This document shows positions 54,256 to 62,388 of a stretch of DNA of 64,000 nt, piece after piece (the first letter of the stretch is position 1; the number at the start of each line of letters is the position of its first letter). The notes beneath the pieces were generated by a model. It was not told the origin of the DNA and did not search any database. It was given only the letters and a program-made list of their open reading frames with translations. Position numbers and translations under genes: made by a program. Origin of the DNA: CALZFJ01 sp964459845 (GTDB taxonomy: Bacteria; Bacteroidota; Bacteroidia; Bacteroidales; Muribaculaceae); contig CAYWOC010000004.1 in assembly GCA_964459845.1 (NCBI GenBank), positions 77,341-141,340 on the forward strand, in the 5' to 3' direction.

Positions 54256-54263
54256 TATCTTTG
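54256..54263 (+). promoter_or_regulatory. -7 element for the excisionase-like pair
   Basis: TATCTTTG followed by C, with a CTTG box 19 bases upstream; 60 bases before the preferred start at 54324. Confidence 0.55.
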
Positions 54264-54323
54264 CACTCGCAAGCGTGAAGCACCATGCAAATGTGCTTTG
54301 CAAGTATCAACTCAAAAAAGAAA

Positions 54324-54650
54324 ATGACTATGGGTTTTATCGTATTTGAAGAAGAGGCATTCAACTATCTTGATGCCCAGTTGGAGAATTTCGTGAAGCG
54401 CATGGATAGAATCCGTGAGCGCAGTGAGGACAAGACTATGAGCCAATGGCTCGATACGCAGGATGTGTGTCAGATACTCAACATCTGCCCACGAACCGTG
54501 CAGAAGCTTCGAGACAACGGAACTTTGGCTTACACGCAGATTAGCCACAAGACCTACTATAAGCCAGAGGACGTGACGGCTATCGTTGCCAAGGTGGAGG
54601 ACAAGAAGAAAGATTTACGTTTCCACAGCAATAAAATGATACAACTATGA
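54324..54650 (+). CDS. Excisionase-like helix-turn-helix protein 1
   Basis: About 108 residues from the ATG at 54324; an ATG at 54285 would add 13 residues and lies close to the predicted transcription start. An N-terminal helix (E-E-E-A-F-N-Y-L-D-A-Q-L) is followed by a winged helix-turn-helix (L-D-T-Q-D-V-C-Q-I-L-N-I-C-P-R-T-V-Q-K-L-R-D-N-G) with the wing Y-T-Q-I-S-H-K-T-Y-Y. This is the MerR/Xis-like type found in tandem pairs on CTnDOT-like conjugative elements. It overlaps the second gene by 4 bases. Confidence 0.82.
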   Translation: MTMGFIVFEEEAFNYLDAQLENFVKRMDRIRERSEDKTMSQWLDTQDVCQILNICPRTVQKLRDNGTLAYTQISHKTYYKPEDVTAIVAKVEDKKKDLRFHSNKMIQL

Positions 54651-54955
54651 GCAATGAAGTAATGACAAGACACAGCGAATGGATGAACCATATCGTGAGT
54701 CACCTCAACCGAATGGTTGATGATTTTGAGCGTATCGTCAAGAACTACCGACCTATGCTTGGCGGTGAACGCTTTTTGACGGACAAGGAACTTTGCGCCA
54801 AGCAGCAATTGAGTCGCAGAACCTTGCAGGACTACCGCAACAACGGCATCATCCCATATATCCAACTTGGCGGAAAGATACTCTACCGAGAGTCCGACAT
54901 CGAGAAGATATTGATGGCTAACTATCGTGAGGCATACAGGATGAAAGGTGTGTAA
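54647..54955 (+). CDS. Excisionase-like helix-turn-helix protein 2
   Basis: A 102-residue protein related in layout to the preceding one: N-terminal helix (W-M-N-H-I-V-S-H-L-N-R-M-V), then F-L-T-D-K-E-L-C-A-K-Q-Q-L-S-R-R-T-L-Q-D-Y-R-N-N-G and the wing Y-I-Q-L-G-G-K-I-L-Y-R. Tandem Xis-like pairs regulate excision and transfer in Bacteroidales integrative elements. No integrase, tet or rte genes follow, so only a fragment of such an element remains. Confidence 0.82.
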   Translation: MSNEVMTRHSEWMNHIVSHLNRMVDDFERIVKNYRPMLGGERFLTDKELCAKQQLSRRTLQDYRNNGIIPYIQLGGKILYRESDIEKILMANYREAYRMKGV

Positions 54956-55180
54956 GGAAAGATGGTGGTGGTGATTGGATGGCAAGAGTAAGGCGATAAC
55001 GTATAACTTACCGAGGTTGTTATGCGTTGTCGCCTCGTTTTGCAGAGTGTCCCAAGTATATCAAGTATATGATGTGTATTCTGTATAGTCTCTATAAAAT
55101 CTAATATCTGAAAACACTGCGGTGGCTCGCCCAAGTGGCTGGCGGCGCAAAGCCTCCAAGGACGGCGCATGATGGCTTCG

Positions 55181-55543
55181 CTATGCCATTGGATTTTTCG
55201 TCCATAGGCATACCAACTGCGGACGCTTACTTGCCTTATGTGTGACAGCTTGCATTATGAGCTCACGGAACGCCCTGCTTTCACGGCTTTCTATGCGGAA
55301 AGCCACGGCAATGACAAACTCAAGGTTATAGACATCATAGCTGATGCGGTCGTCCTCTTTTACATGGCGACAAACCTCAAACTCTTTCAATATCCCCTCC
55401 TTGAATATCGCCTTGCTTGCCTTACGAATGTAGCAACCGAAAACGCCGAGCATATCGGCAACCTCCTGTCTGGTCATCCATATCGGGTCGGTCGGCATGA
55501 ATACCGAGCCACCCTTGCTGATTGTTACAAATCCTCTCTTCAT
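55181..55543 (-). CDS. RhuM-like/helix-turn-helix protein of mobile-element type
   Basis: A 120-residue protein with the start M-K-R-G-F-V-T-I and the segment I-W-M-T-R-Q-E-V-A-D-M-L-G-V-F, an HTH like that in virulence RhuM-type and related small proteins of Bacteroidales conjugative elements; later Y-N-L-E-F-V-I-A-V-A-F-R-I-E-S-R-E-S-R-A-F-R. It is antiparallel to the excisionase-like pair. Just upstream, the truncated Eco47II-type gene reads into its start region in another frame. Probable end of the mobile segment. Confidence 0.72.
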   Translation of the reverse strand: MKRGFVTISKGGSVFMPTDPIWMTRQEVADMLGVFGCYIRKASKAIFKEGILKEFEVCRHVKEDDRISYDVYNLEFVIAVAFRIESRESRAFRELIMQAVTHKASKRPQLVCLWTKNPMA

Positions 55544-56000
55544 TTCTTGTCCTCCATGTTTCTTTTTTCGCCAGTACTTTTACAGCTTCATCGTCATCAA
55601 GCAGTTGTGATTGCATTTTCATATATGTTTTTTGCGATGAAGCGGAGTTCATAGTGTTGTGTTTGTTTTTCATTTCAACATATATGTGCAATTTGTGGTT
55701 TTCCACATCAAAACCTTCATCGGGAACGGTCCATCCGTTACCTGCATATTTGAATATGTTCTGGTGAAAATACCCAATTTTATTTCCATTCGATTTGTCT
55801 ATTTGCCGGAAACATTCATCGGCTATAGATTGCTCAATCGTCTTTCCATAAACTTTTGAATCGAATGTCAGCTTTATTGGATCTACAATGCTTTCGTTGA
55901 AGTCTTTCAGAGTTATTTCTCTGCGATATGATTCGATGGTGTGTCTCACATGCGTGTATATATCGTTGTCGGATATGAAATCTAAATTATATTTGTGCAT
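55422..56000 (-). pseudogene. Truncated Eco47II-type restriction endonuclease
   Basis: The first about 140 residues match the Eco47II family (family specificity GGNCC): H-K-Y-N-L-D-F-I-S-D-N-D-I-Y, V-D-P-I-K-L-T-F-D-S-K-V-Y, I-G-Y-F-H-Q-N-I-F-K-Y, and the catalytic E-M-K (E109, K111) in Y-V-E-M-K-N-K-H-N-T-M-N-S. After residue about 140 (about 55580) similarity stops and the frame runs into the leader and start of the RhuM-like gene. The C-terminal third is therefore lost and the enzyme is probably dead. No cytosine methyltransferase partner is present in the window. Confidence 0.82.
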
Positions 56001-56036
56001 TTTGCGGCTATTTTATTTGTGAAGTTATGTTGTCAG

Positions 56037-57395
56037 CTACCCCATTATGCTTAGGATGGCTGAGCTGACGAGCATATAGATGAGCATACCGATGATGTCG
56101 TTTGTGATACTGATGAAGGGACCTGTGGCGAGTGCCGGGTCGATTTTCAGCTTTTCGAGTGTCAAAGGCACAAATGTGCCGAACACTGATGCGAAAATCA
56201 CCACTGCAAACAGCGACATCGACACGGCTATCGTGGTGGGGTTGAGCGGGTCGAGACGGAAACAGTTATAGACAAATACGAGCAGCGATATGATTGTGGC
56301 ATTGAGCAGACCTACGCTAAGCTCTTTCCATATCTGCTTCACAGAATCTTTAAGGTCGAGGCTGCCGTTGGCGAGACCTTGCACGATGATTGCCGACGAC
56401 TGCATCCCCACGTTTCCGCCAGTGCCGCCAATCAATGGAATGAACAGCGCCATCGTGGGATTTGTGGCAAACCCCTTCTCGAATCCTCCGAGGATCACCG
56501 AGTTGGTGAGTCCGCCAATCATGCCGATAAGCAGCCATGGAAGACGCGCTTTGGTCTGGTCGAAAATCTTGTCGTCGGACTCCACATCAGTCGAGATACC
56601 AGATGCCAACTGGTAGTCGCGCTCCGAATATTCACGCACCTTATCCATCACATCGTCGAAAGTGATGCGTCCCACAAGTCTGCCTATGGAGTCGATTACC
56701 GGCATTGCGGCAAGGTTGTATTTCTCGAAGTCGTGAGCCACTTCTTCGATTGGCGTGTCGGTCTTCACGGCGAAAGGCTCAGTGTCCATCACATGCTTTA
56801 TTTTTGATACCGACGGATGGGTAATCATCTTTTTCAGCGGGAAAACGCCTTTCAGGCGGTTTTCGTCATCTACGACATATACGTTGTAGATTTCGTCCAT
56901 ATCTTCGGCTTGGGCGCGCATCTGCTTCAGACATTCGGGCATACTCCAATTCTCGTTCACCACGATCATCTCTGTACCCATCAATCCGCCGGCGGTGTCG
57001 TCGTCGTATTTCAGAAGGTCGATGATGTCGCCAGCCTGCTCCACATCGTCGATGTGGGAGATGACCTCGTCACGGTCTTCTTCGTCAAGGTCTTGGATAA
57101 GGTCCACGGCATCATCGGTGTCGAGGTGTTCGATTTGCTTGGCTATGTCCTCTTTCGGCATATTTGCGAGGAGCTTTCTGCGGTCTTCCTCGTCCATCTC
57201 CATAAGCACTTCGGCAGCCGTCTCTTCGTCGAGCAGTCCGTTGAGGAACTCGGCTTCCTCTATGTCGAGGTCTTTGAATAATTCTGCGATGTCGGCAGGG
57301 TGCAGCTCGGCAAGGAATGCCTTTGCGCGAGTAATGTCATTCGATTCAACGATCTCTTTGACCGTGTTAAGATAGTCGTCGGTATATTCTTTCAT
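56037..57395 (-). CDS. mgtE: Magnesium transporter MgtE
   Basis: A 452-residue MgtE-family Mg2+ channel. Domains: an acidic N-domain of repeated superhelical units (about 1-135, e.g. L-H-P-A-D-I-A-E-L-F), two CBS domains (about 138-260), and five membrane helices (about 290-450) with the pore motif P-L-I-G-G-T-G-G-N-V-G-M-Q-S. Gating by intracellular Mg2+ binding to the N/CBS domains is known for the family. It follows rsmA by 20 bases on the same strand. Confidence 0.95.
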   Translation of the reverse strand: MKEYTDDYLNTVKEIVESNDITRAKAFLAELHPADIAELFKDLDIEEAEFLNGLLDEETAAEVLMEMDEEDRRKLLANMPKEDIAKQIEHLDTDDAVDLIQDLDEEDRDEVISHIDDVEQAGDIIDLLKYDDDTAGGLMGTEMIVVNENWSMPECLKQMRAQAEDMDEIYNVYVVDDENRLKGVFPLKKMITHPSVSKIKHVMDTEPFAVKTDTPIEEVAHDFEKYNLAAMPVIDSIGRLVGRITFDDVMDKVREYSERDYQLASGISTDVESDDKIFDQTKARLPWLLIGMIGGLTNSVILGGFEKGFATNPTMALFIPLIGGTGGNVGMQSSAIIVQGLANGSLDLKDSVKQIWKELSVGLLNATIISLLVFVYNCFRLDPLNPTTIAVSMSLFAVVIFASVFGTFVPLTLEKLKIDPALATGPFISITNDIIGMLIYMLVSSAILSIMG

Positions 57396-57415
57396 AGCAG
57401 TTGTCGTCTATTTTG

Positions 57416-58216
57416 TTAAACTGTAGTTGTTCCGCTTCGAGAGGCTTCAGCCACCAAGTTGGTCAGGTCGATAAACTGTTCAACGCTGAGCTGCTCGGGC
57501 CGCTTTGTCATTATCGGGTCGGATAATGCCGGGCAGTCTTTCGGCAACAGTCCGCGAAGTGAGTTGCGCAAGGTCTTTCGGCGTTGCCCGAAAGAGGTCT
57601 TGACGATAGTTTTAAACAGACGCTCGTCGCATCCGAGGTCGGTGACGGAATTGCGCACCAGCTTTATGACACCCGACTTCACCTTTGGCGGTGGATTGAA
57701 CACATTTTCATCCACCGTGAAAAGATATTCGATGTCATACCAAGCCTGTAGCAGCACCGACAGTATGCCGTAGGTCTTGGAACCCGGACCTGCCGCAATG
57801 CGCTGCGCCACCTCGCGCTGCAGCATTCCGCTGCAGCAATCCACTTGATTCTTGTAGTCAAGAACCTTGAAGAAGATTTGCGATGATATGTTGTAAGGAT
57901 AATTGCCTATTATGCAGAAGTGCTTGTCACCGAAAATTTTGTGCAGGTCGAGTTTCAGAAAGTCCTCGCCGATGATGCGACCTCGCAGCTTCGGGAAATG
58001 CTCGTCGAGATATTCCACCGATTCACCGTCAAGTTCCACCACCGTCAGGTCGTGTCCGCTCTCCATGAGGAACTGCGTTAGCACCCCCATGCCCGGTCCT
58101 ATTTCAAGCAGTGGCATAGTGGTGTATTCGTTCACCGTGTCGGCTATTCGCTGAGCAACCGACAAGTCGGTCAAGAAGTGCTGTCCTAATGCTTTTTTCG
58201 CTTTTACCTGCTGCAT
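57416..58216 (-). CDS. rsmA: 16S rRNA dimethyladenosine transferase (KsgA)
   Basis: A 266-residue enzyme that dimethylates A1518 and A1519 of 16S rRNA. Visible motifs: K-K-A-L-G-Q-H-F-L at the N-terminus (R-x-Q-N-F-L type), the SAM site L-E-I-G-P-G-M-G-V-L-T at about 36-46, and the catalytic G-N-Y-P-Y-N-I-S at about 105. The end has the usual R-R-K-T-L-R-N-S-L motif. First gene of an rsmA-mgtE operon, an order common in Bacteroidota. Confidence 0.95.
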   Translation of the reverse strand: MQQVKAKKALGQHFLTDLSVAQRIADTVNEYTTMPLLEIGPGMGVLTQFLMESGHDLTVVELDGESVEYLDEHFPKLRGRIIGEDFLKLDLHKIFGDKHFCIIGNYPYNISSQIFFKVLDYKNQVDCCSGMLQREVAQRIAAGPGSKTYGILSVLLQAWYDIEYLFTVDENVFNPPPKVKSGVIKLVRNSVTDLGCDERLFKTIVKTSFGQRRKTLRNSLRGLLPKDCPALSDPIMTKRPEQLSVEQFIDLTNLVAEASRSGTTTV

Positions 58217-58277
58217 AATAAATTCTCTCTTTCAGTGATTTTTTTGCAATTCTGCGCCCCTTGTGGAAACTTTTCAG

Positions 58278-58285
58278 TATCTTTG
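58278..58285 (+). promoter_or_regulatory. -7 element for the flippase-like gene
   Basis: TATCTTTG, TAnnTTTG consensus. It lies within the longer open frame starting at 58235, so translation must begin downstream, at the GTG at 58343. Confidence 0.55.
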
Positions 58286-58342
58286 TACCCACAAGTTTGC
58301 TACGCAAAGTTAATACAAATTAGTTTTATAAGCAGAATTGAC

Positions 58343-59395
58343 GTGAAAAAAATAATAACAACCGTGTTGAAATATCTTGTTCCGGTGATAATCGGGGTAG
58401 GATTATTCTATTTTTTGTATAAAAATGTGGATGTGGAGCAGATGAAGTCGGTGTTGTCCACCGATGTGAATTATGCGTGGTTCATCCCCGTGATTGTGGT
58501 TAGCATTTTCAGCCATATCTTCCGCGCATGCCGCTGGAGGCTGCAGCTTCGCGCCATAGGAGTGGATGCTCCGCTCAGTGCGATAGTAAATTCCATATTT
58601 GGCACCTATGCCGTGAATCTTATCTTTCCGCGACTTGGAGAGGTGTGGCGCACAGGATATATAGCCGAACGCCAAAAGGCTTCGTTCACCACGGTGCTTG
58701 GCTCGATGGTGGCCGACCGCATGAGCGACACCGTCACCGTTCTGCTGCTCACCGTGTTCACGTTCTTCATAGCCCAAGGGGCATTCTATCAATTTCTTGA
58801 CACATATCCTCAAATCAAGGACGGGCTGGTGAACATGCTCACGTCGCCTGCTTTGTGGATTATCGCTGCGGTGGTCGTGGCTGCTCTTGTGTGGCTGTTC
58901 ACTCGCAAGACAGAAAATGTGGTCATCGTCAAGATAAAGACAATGGTATCCAATTTGTGGCAGGGCTTTTATGCCATCACCAAGATGGAGGGCAAATGGT
59001 GGTTCTTGCTATACACGGTACTGCTGTGGGGATGCTATTTCATGCAGCTATATATTGCTACATTCGCATTCTCGTTTACTGAAAATCTTGGCTTGACGGC
59101 AACGCTTGTGCTGTTTGTGCTGTCGAGCATCGGTATGGGCATACCCACCAACGGAGGTCTCGGATCATGGCACATTGCCATAATTTTCGGGCTGTCGCTA
59201 TATGGCGTGGGAGTGTTCAATCCGTCGTGCTTTGATCCTAATGCCTCGGCATTCGCGATGCTCGTGTGGGGCGTTCAGACGCTACTGCTTATAGCATTGG
59301 GAATCTATGCATTCATATATATGGCAATCGACCGTAACCGCATAAAGTCGGGGAAGACCATTGTCCACACTTCGGGCAGCGGAATGCAGTTGTAA
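58343..59395 (+). CDS. Lysylphosphatidylglycerol synthase TM-region / AglD-type flippase-like protein
   Basis: About 350 residues from a GTG start (M/V-K-K-I-I-T-T-V-L-K-Y), chosen because the promoter lies downstream of all earlier starts. It has about eight membrane helices and the UPF0104/LPG_synthase_TM motifs R-A-C-R-W-R-L-Q-L, N-S-I-F-G-T-Y-A-V-N-L-I-F-P-R-L-G-E-V-W-R and G-I-P-T-N-G-G-L-G-S-W. Family members flip or modify lipids in the inner membrane. There is no C-terminal aminoacyl-transferase domain. Divergent from rsmA-mgtE. Confidence 0.85.
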   Translation: MKKIITTVLKYLVPVIIGVGLFYFLYKNVDVEQMKSVLSTDVNYAWFIPVIVVSIFSHIFRACRWRLQLRAIGVDAPLSAIVNSIFGTYAVNLIFPRLGEVWRTGYIAERQKASFTTVLGSMVADRMSDTVTVLLLTVFTFFIAQGAFYQFLDTYPQIKDGLVNMLTSPALWIIAAVVVAALVWLFTRKTENVVIVKIKTMVSNLWQGFYAITKMEGKWWFLLYTVLLWGCYFMQLYIATFAFSFTENLGLTATLVLFVLSSIGMGIPTNGGLGSWHIAIIFGLSLYGVGVFNPSCFDPNASAFAMLVWGVQTLLLIALGIYAFIYMAIDRNRIKSGKTIVHTSGSGMQL

Positions 59396-59442
59396 GAGCG
59401 AAGTGCAGCGGTAAGCTTTTTATTAGTATTGAGAATTGATTT

Positions 59443-59946
59443 ATGAGCGAAGACAACGATAGAGATTATTTCGACGAAGACTATATCGAGGAGCCGAAGC
59501 CTCGTGAGCTTAGTGCCGAGGAGCGTGAACGCCGCGAAGTAGAAAAGGTGACAATAGACATGAAGCACAACCGTGTGCGCACGGTTGCGGCAATTGTTGC
59601 TGTGGCGGCTTGCGTAGGCTTTCTTGTGTGGGTGTGGATGCTGTTCTGGAACCCGGTTGTGAGCCTCGAACAGAAAGTGGGTTATGTGAACGAAATTCGC
59701 TGTGAGGGGCATATATTCAAGACCTACGAAGGACGGCTTATAACAAATGGCTATCTGTATGACACGGTGGCTGAGCCTAAGAAAGATTTTCATTTCTCGG
59801 TGGAGAGCAGCAGCGTGGTGGACACACTGATGAAGTTGCAGCTTTCGGGGCAGAAGGTGGCTGTGCAATATAAGGAGTATCAAACCACACTGCCGTGGCG
59901 AGGCGACAGCAAGTGCATAGTCACTGGTGTGGATGTGCGGAAATGA
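59443..59946 (+). CDS. Conserved single-pass membrane protein
   Basis: A 167-residue protein: a very acidic N-terminus (D-N-D-R-D-Y-F-D-E-D-Y-I-E-E), a basic pre-membrane stretch, one membrane helix (about 47-68, V-A-A-I-V-A-V-A-A-C-V-G-F-L-V-W) and an extracytoplasmic beta-rich domain (about 75-165). Family not recognised by name. It follows the flippase-like gene by 47 bases and is probably co-transcribed with it. Confidence 0.78.
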   Translation: MSEDNDRDYFDEDYIEEPKPRELSAEERERREVEKVTIDMKHNRVRTVAAIVAVAACVGFLVWVWMLFWNPVVSLEQKVGYVNEIRCEGHIFKTYEGRLITNGYLYDTVAEPKKDFHFSVESSSVVDTLMKLQLSGQKVAVQYKEYQTTLPWRGDSKCIVTGVDVRK

Positions 59947-59949
59947 TTG

Positions 59950-60747
59950 CTATTTTTCGGCTTTCTTTTTGTGTAGTGCAATGTCGGGCAGCCATGAGTT
60001 GTCGTTGAATCGGCACAAATCCACTTTTGTGGTGATGCCGTTCACCTTGCCGGTTTCGGTGTATTGCCATATCGTGTAGCGTCCGTTCCATGTGATTTCG
60101 GGCGTTTTTTCTGAGTAGCGGCCTATGTATAATGGATATTCATTGAAGTATGGTGAGAGGTTGCGGTTGTAGAACGACATAGTGCTGTATATCATCGGGC
60201 GCACGCCAAAATGCTGTTCAAGCAGTGATGCAAGTAGCTGCAGGCTGTCGATTAGCTGTTTGCGCGACCATGAGCCACGTTTTTCCACATCAATCATTGG
60301 TATCAAATCTTGATTCGCGATGCTTGCCGCTTTCACAAAATTGCGGTATTGTGCTTGAATCGAAGATGTCGAGCGGAGGAAATGGTAGCTACCCACCAAT
60401 ATGCCGTGGAGGCGGGCTTGCTGCACATTGGCATTGTAGTGAGGAGATATATAGGTTGATCCTTCGGTGGCTTTGATATATACGAATTTTATATTGCTGT
60501 CGGCACTCACCTCGGTCCAGTTAATGTCTTTCTGGTGGCTCGACACGTCGATGCCATGATATGGAGCAAGAGGGTCGCGAGGCACATTGATGGCATCGCT
60601 TTGAGCGTCGGCATCAGTGGCGTTGTGACGTGAGCATGACATCATTGCCGCACCACAGCACACCGAGCATCCCATAAGCAACGTTATGCTATTTCTTGCC
60701 GCGGCGAGTAGGGTATTGTTGATTATATGTAGAACCTTGTTCGGCAT
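59950..60747 (-). CDS. GH25-family lysozyme, probable lipoprotein
   Basis: A 265-residue exported muramidase. The hydrophobic N-terminus contains several Cys (M-G-C-S-V-C-C-G, M-M-S-C-S), the last giving a plausible lipobox M-M-S-C. The GH25 domain (about 62-250) has G-I-D-V-S-S-H-Q, V-Y-I-K-A-T-E-G, G-S-Y-H-F-L-R and the catalytic I-D-V-E pair at about 152-155. Paralogue of the neighbouring GH25 gene, whose 3' end it overlaps by 59 bases; a later start (ATG at 60675) would remove the overlap but also part of the signal. Confidence 0.85.
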   Translation of the reverse strand: MPNKVLHIINNTLLAAARNSITLLMGCSVCCGAAMMSCSRHNATDADAQSDAINVPRDPLAPYHGIDVSSHQKDINWTEVSADSNIKFVYIKATEGSTYISPHYNANVQQARLHGILVGSYHFLRSTSSIQAQYRNFVKAASIANQDLIPMIDVEKRGSWSRKQLIDSLQLLASLLEQHFGVRPMIYSTMSFYNRNLSPYFNEYPLYIGRYSEKTPEITWNGRYTIWQYTETGKVNGITTKVDLCRFNDNSWLPDIALHKKKAEK

Positions 60748-62041
60748 TCTTCACCTTTTTTGTAGAAGTGCTGTTTTTGTCGGCAGCCTTTGCTGTTGCA
60801 GTATTGCTGTCTTTTGTGCTGTCATTCTTTGCGGCAGCAGGTTTGGCTTGTGCCGTAGCGGCGGTTTTGCTTGTGGATTTTACCTGAGTTTTGGGCTTCG
60901 CCGCATTGTCGGTCTTTTGCTGTTTTGCTTCGGCTGCCGATTTCTCGGCTGCTTTGCGCTTTTCTTCAGCAAGTTTTTCCTCCATTTCAAGCTGCTTTTT
61001 CCTCTGCTTCTTCACATTATCAAGCGAGTCTTTGCGCGCTTTCTTGCGCTTTTCAGCCATTTTTATCGAGTCTTTGCGGGCTTTCTCTTTCAGTTTGCGC
61101 TCGCGCTTCTCTTCCTGCATCTGTTCTTTAAGAGCCTTTTCGCGCTTTTTCTTTTCTTCTTTCGATAGGTTCTTGTCATCTGTAGCGGGCTTCTCGGTGC
61201 TTTTGAACTTCTTCGGAGTGCACACTTTCGGAGCTTGACGTTTGGCTCCAGCCTCTTCGAGCATCTCGTCGGCAGTGAGCGTTCCGTTTAGTTTCAGTGC
61301 TTTTGGACCTATCATGATGTCGCGCAGACGCACGCCCTCGGCAAACCGGCACATATCCACAGCATGGTCGATGCCGTCCACCTTACCTTGATCGGTGTAT
61401 TGCCACAGCAGATATTGTGCGCCATTCGACAATTGAGGCTGCGAAGTTGAGTAGCGTGCAATGAAGATTGGATATTTGTTGAAGTACGGCGACAGATAGC
61501 TGTTGTAGAACGATGTCATTGTGTAAATCATAGGCTCACAGTGGTAATGCTCGCGAATCATCCCGGCAAAAGCTTCGAGGCTGTCGATAATCTGCTTGTG
61601 CGTCCATGAGCCTTTGTTCTCGAAGTCGATGAGCGGTAGCAGGTCCTGCTCGTCGCGCCGAGCCGACTTCTTGAAGTTCTCGAATTGCGATTTCAGCGAT
61701 GAAGTTGTGCGCAGAAAGTGGTAGCTGCCCACTTTCAGCCCATATTTGCGTGCATTCTCGATATTGAACTCGAAATGTGGCGATGTGTAGGTGGAGCCTT
61801 CAGTAGCTTTGATATATACAAACTTGATGCGCTTGTCGGCACACACCTTTTCCCAATCGATGTCCTTTTGATAGCTCGACACGTCGATGCCGTCGTAGTC
61901 GTCGCTGTTTCGGCTTGCTTGCTGCGCCACGCGCGACTTAGGCGATTCGATATGCTGCCGGCGGGAGACCTTCTTCGTCGCAGCCTCGCCCGACAGAGCT
62001 ATAACTATGATAGATATAATGGTCAGAAATTTCTGTATCAT
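60689..62041 (-). CDS. GH25-family lysozyme with Lys/Glu/Ala-rich tail
   Basis: A 450-residue protein with a signal peptide (ending S-G-E-A). The GH25 domain (about 48-245) shows Y-D-G-I-D-V-S-S-Y-Q, V-Y-I-K-A-T-E-G, G-S-Y-H-F-L-R-T-T and the catalytic pair in L-I-D-F-E. The remaining 190 residues are a long charged helix/coiled coil (K-K-R-E-K-A-L-K-E, R-K-K-Q-L-E-M-E-E) ending in an Ala/Lys/Thr-rich basic tail, suggesting attachment to peptidoglycan or DNA-like polyanions. The peptidoglycan muramidase activity is inferred. First gene of a pair; full promoter at 62065-62095. Confidence 0.87.
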   Translation of the reverse strand: MIQKFLTIISIIVIALSGEAATKKVSRRQHIESPKSRVAQQASRNSDDYDGIDVSSYQKDIDWEKVCADKRIKFVYIKATEGSTYTSPHFEFNIENARKYGLKVGSYHFLRTTSSLKSQFENFKKSARRDEQDLLPLIDFENKGSWTHKQIIDSLEAFAGMIREHYHCEPMIYTMTSFYNSYLSPYFNKYPIFIARYSTSQPQLSNGAQYLLWQYTDQGKVDGIDHAVDMCRFAEGVRLRDIMIGPKALKLNGTLTADEMLEEAGAKRQAPKVCTPKKFKSTEKPATDDKNLSKEEKKKREKALKEQMQEEKRERKLKEKARKDSIKMAEKRKKARKDSLDNVKKQRKKQLEMEEKLAEEKRKAAEKSAAEAKQQKTDNAAKPKTQVKSTSKTAATAQAKPAAAKNDSTKDSNTATAKAADKNSTSTKKVKNAEQGSTYNQQYPTRRGKK

Positions 62042-62064
62042 TTTCCCTTTGACTTTTCAACCTA

Positions 62065-62095
62065 CAAAAATACAACAAACCGCCACAAAATCAAA
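62065..62095 (-). promoter_or_regulatory. Promoter of the GH25 gene pair
   Basis: Minus strand TTTG (62095-62092), exactly 19 bases, TATTTTTG (62072-62065): full Bacteroidota consensus, about 25 bases before the ATG. Confidence 0.75.
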
Positions 62096-62262
62096 GAAAA
62101 AAATCCACTGCCCGCAATTTTGCTCATACATAAGGCCATTTGGGTGGTTTCTGCCATTGCCAGTGGCATTGACGATTTCCTCCATACTTACATTTTCTTT
62201 ATAAATGTAAAATCATTGGATACCACAGCAAGTGCTGTCAAATCTTCAGTGCTATCAAATCA

Positions 62263-62310
62263 CAAAAAAGAGAGGCTGCGCCGTAAACATTAATTACGAC
62301 ACAGCCCCGC
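62263..62310 (-). terminator. Terminator of the P-type ATPase gene
   Basis: On the minus strand GGCTG...TTACG/CGTAA...CAGCC forms an interrupted stem (62274-62306) followed by CTCTTTTTTG. It lies about 80 bases beyond the ATPase stop at 62389. Confidence 0.65.
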
Positions 62311-62388
62311 TTCTTTATATTTAGCGATTTTTCATCAAAAGCATTTCTGCAATAAGGTGGTCGTGCGACACACGGCATTTCGCATTAT

